Of a stretch of 64,000 nucleotides of DNA, positions 62,641 to 64,000 are shown in pieces. Within the stretch, counting starts at the first letter, position 1; each line of letters starts with the position of its first letter. The notes below the pieces were generated by a model. It was not told where the DNA came from. It saw only the letters and a program-made list of their open reading frames with translations, and did no database searches. Location: assembly GCA_019843655.1 (NCBI GenBank), contig JACDQD010000002.1:7140585-7204584 (forward strand). The letters run 5' to 3'. This DNA comes from Lethocerus indicus. Its lineage: Eukaryota > Arthropoda > Insecta > Hemiptera > Belostomatidae. The position numbers and the translations under genes were made by a program.

Positions 62641-62951
62641 ATATCGCCGGGGGCGGCGGGCAGGTGCGTCGCTCGGGCCGGAGGTGGAGGAGGTCTCCTC
62701 GGATAATTTCCAAGATTAATTTTCTAGTAATTGCGTGGTGTTGGCACTATGGAAATTGGAATGGCGTTGGGGGTGCGGGGTTTGTTGGGGGTGGGTGGGG
62801 GGGGGGAGGTAGACCGTGCTGCACTCTGCCGCCGTCGGGCGATAAGAAGAAGTTAAGTCGGGCTGTGAGGCGGTGCGGGTTAGTGGCTGTCGTCTACAGG
62901 GAGCGCTAGTGTCTCCGCGGGCGGCTTCCCCCCGGCGGACCGGCCCGGACT
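62641..62951 (+). promoter_or_regulatory. CpG/G-rich proximal promoter region of right gene
   Basis: GC- and CpG-rich sequence directly upstream of the Inr, with a G-rich tract at 62769-62809 (runs of four to ten G, quadruplex-capable) and an AGGAGGTCTCCTC near-palindrome at about 62686-62698. There is no TATA box at -30, consistent with the DPE-type start. Confidence 0.5.
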
Positions 62952-62985
62952 TCAGTCGCTCCCCGAACACCGATCGGAGAGGTCA
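62951..62985 (+). promoter_or_regulatory. Inr-MTE/Bridge-DPE core promoter of right gene
   Basis: TTCAGTC at 62951-62957 contains TCAGTC, an exact match to insect Inr TCAKTY, with A(+1) at 62954. GGTCA at 62981-62985 occupies exactly +28 to +32 and fits DPE RGWYV. CGATCGGAGA at +18 to +27 matches the MTE (CSARCSSAAC) at 7 of 10 positions and contains the Bridge half CGANC. The fixed spacing matters because the DPE works only at this distance. In Drosophila such promoters serve many developmental, paused genes. Confidence 0.7.
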
Positions 62986-63260
62986 CTCTGTGCCTGTCTC
63001 AGATTCCCCGCCAGTCATCTTCACACACCACGACGGCGACGAGCACGGTCGGCCGAGCAGGAAAATACTCGTCGAAGACAACCTGATCACCGTCAGGAGG
63101 CTCCCCCTTTGTGCTCTATCCAGTGAAACTGAATATTTGAAAATTAAAAAGAAAAAATAAGAGAAGCCAAAAAATTCCGAAGTGATCGTGTGTTTGTTTT
63201 GATGATGATCGTGTCGTGGCGAGGATCCTCCTTCTGAAGACGACGACGGACAGGGTCGAG
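62954..63260 (+). other. 5' UTR of right gene
   Basis: A 307-nt leader from the Inr A to the coding ATG. It is GC-rich at first and purine/A-rich at about 63120-63175. Its only upstream ATGs are at 63202 and 63205, in one short frame. No strong intron signals are seen inside it, so it is probably unspliced. Confidence 0.55.
63202..63237 (+). other. Upstream ORF in the leader (11 codons)
   Basis: ATGATG opens MMIVSWRGSSF and stops at TGA 63235-63237, 23 nt before the coding ATG and out of frame with it. A uORF this close would be expected to lower initiation or make it conditional. Such control is inferred. Confidence 0.5.
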
Positions 63261-63315
63261 ATGGGCGGCTCGCTCTTCTTCTTAGCGGTGTTGGCGGTCG
63301 CCTCTTCCGTGCAAG
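63261..63315 (+). CDS. First coding exon, signal peptide (right gene, partial)
   Basis: The ATG at 63261 (context GAGATGG, G at -3 and +4) encodes MGGSLFFLAVLAVASSVQ plus one base. The hydrophobic core LFFLAVLAVA is followed by small polar residues, a classical secretory leader. A GTAAAC donor follows at 63316, giving a phase-1 junction directly after the leader, as in many genes for extracellular modular proteins. Joined to the candidate exon at 63855, the codon across the junction is Ala, giving V-Q-A before the next residue, a good signal-peptidase site. Position relative to the core promoter and leader supports this start. The protein family cannot be identified from the leader. Confidence 0.75.
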
Positions 63316-63854
63316 GTAAACAACGCGGATAAGGTCCCTCCCACCTAACAGAATTGCCCACCTTGCGTCACGTACAACCCTTCATTCATCCCACTTGTCC
63401 ACTTCTCGCTTTCGTAGTAAAAAATAATATTTTTCCGATTCCTTTAAGAGCCGTTTAATATTACGAATGGCTTCTTTACACCGGTAACACTGTGTTTTAC
63501 ATTCATAACGGTGTAATAATGACATTACGATACTGCATCGCGGGGGAATTTATGACTGTCATAAATTGACAGTATACCGTTCGGTGTCAACACTATGACA
63601 TATTCATTACTATCGCTTGATTGTCGATCCGCTTTCAGCCGGACCGAGTTAATATATAATTAGGCGGAGGGTTAGGTAATAGACGAAAAATGGATTTCTA
63701 TCGGTAATTAAAAGGTACGTAAGCGAAAATAAGATGATCGTTAACTCGGAATTGACATAAGGGAAAAACAAAAATGGTTGAACAAAAAAGCGTTATATTC
63801 GGCGCGTAAAAGTAAAGCGCTCTAAACTGATATATGATAAGAAATCTTTTTCAG
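63316..63854 (+). other. Probable first intron of right gene
   Basis: Runs from GTAAAC to TCTTTTTCAG at 63854, with a branch-point-like CTAAACTGAT about 30 nt before the acceptor. A competing acceptor, GCTTTCAG, lies at about 63640 with the same following bases CCGG, but its frame meets a stop four codons in. If neither is used, the intron continues out of the window. Confidence 0.4.
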
Positions 63855-64000
63855 CCGGCATTCCATGGCGACAGTCACTAGCGTGGAAACATCCCGGCTA
63901 TCGCACCATCAATTCACGGCCCACAAAAACATTCCCTTTCGAATTATGTAAACGGCGTTTAATTGGGCCCTATGTTCGTAACACCTGGCTGTCGGCGTTC
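63855..64000 (+). CDS. Candidate second exon of right gene (partial)
   Basis: After the pyrimidine-rich acceptor at 63854, the phase-1 frame from the leader exon stays open for 48 codons to the window edge, beginning (A)GIPWRQSLAWKHPGYRT. One cysteine and several W/Y residues are present, but I recognise no domain. The exon may end earlier at a GTAAAC donor near 63948. An open frame of this length is not rare by chance, so the support is acceptor quality, branch point and phase match rather than the peptide. Confidence 0.35.

Noticed and set aside
63635..63660. Alternative acceptor GCTTTCAG for exon 2 of the right gene
   Set aside because: Joined to the leader exon in phase 1 it reaches a stop after four codons.
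1..64000. CRISPR array, bacterial operon, rRNA or intact tRNA genes
   Set aside because: No spaced direct repeats, no clustered long frames, no rRNA-like or cloverleaf-forming sequence; the window has eukaryotic splice and promoter signals instead.

Overview
The window looks like arthropod, most likely insect, nuclear DNA. This rests on AT-rich non-coding sequence with CpG retained, abundant microsatellites and G/C homopolymers, GT-AG splice signals, insect-type core promoter motifs, and the absence of any long open frame, ribosome-binding-site array or operon. The species cannot be told from the sequence.

Protein-coding sequence is confined to the two ends. At the left end (435-507, minus strand) is a first coding exon encoding a hydrophobic, signal-peptide-like N-terminus. 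It ends in a GTGAGT donor, and its gene runs off the window to the left. At the right end (63261-63315, plus strand) is a second first exon of the same design: an 18-codon signal peptide followed by a phase-1 donor. Its gene runs off to the right, with a plausible second exon at 63855-64000. The two genes are therefore divergent, head to head, about 62.4 kb apart. Neither can be named from its leader alone.

The right gene has a textbook TATA-less promoter: an Inr TTCAGTC at 62951-62957, an MTE/Bridge-like block at +18 and a DPE (GGTCA) at exactly +28 to +32. The left gene has instead a TATA-like box with an Inr-like TCAATT. A third, orphan minus-strand promoter candidate lies at about 9.6 kb: a TATA box at -30, an Inr-like CCAGTC, a 47-nt leader and a GTGAGT donor. 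It could be a distal alternative first exon or a lncRNA start.

The 62 kb between the genes is non-coding as far as I can see. AT-rich stretches alternate with GC-rich islands (about 2.6-3.2, 7.0-7.3, 16.1-16.4, 27.2-27.7, 34.7-35.2, 37.3-37.7, 45.6-45.9, 47.5-47.9, 48.7-49.1, 52.0-52.4, 53.0-53.3 and 62.6-63.3 kb). It holds GA/CT, TA, TG and CGG microsatellites, G-quadruplex-type tracts, a perfect 19-bp inverted repeat, decayed tRNA-like (SINE-like) heads and retroelement-like hairpin fragments. A perfect 12-bp POU-dimer palindrome sits beside a TTAA homeodomain-type run 2.7 kb upstream of the DPE promoter. The layout fits a regulatory desert around developmentally controlled, secreted or cell-surface proteins, but that is inference.
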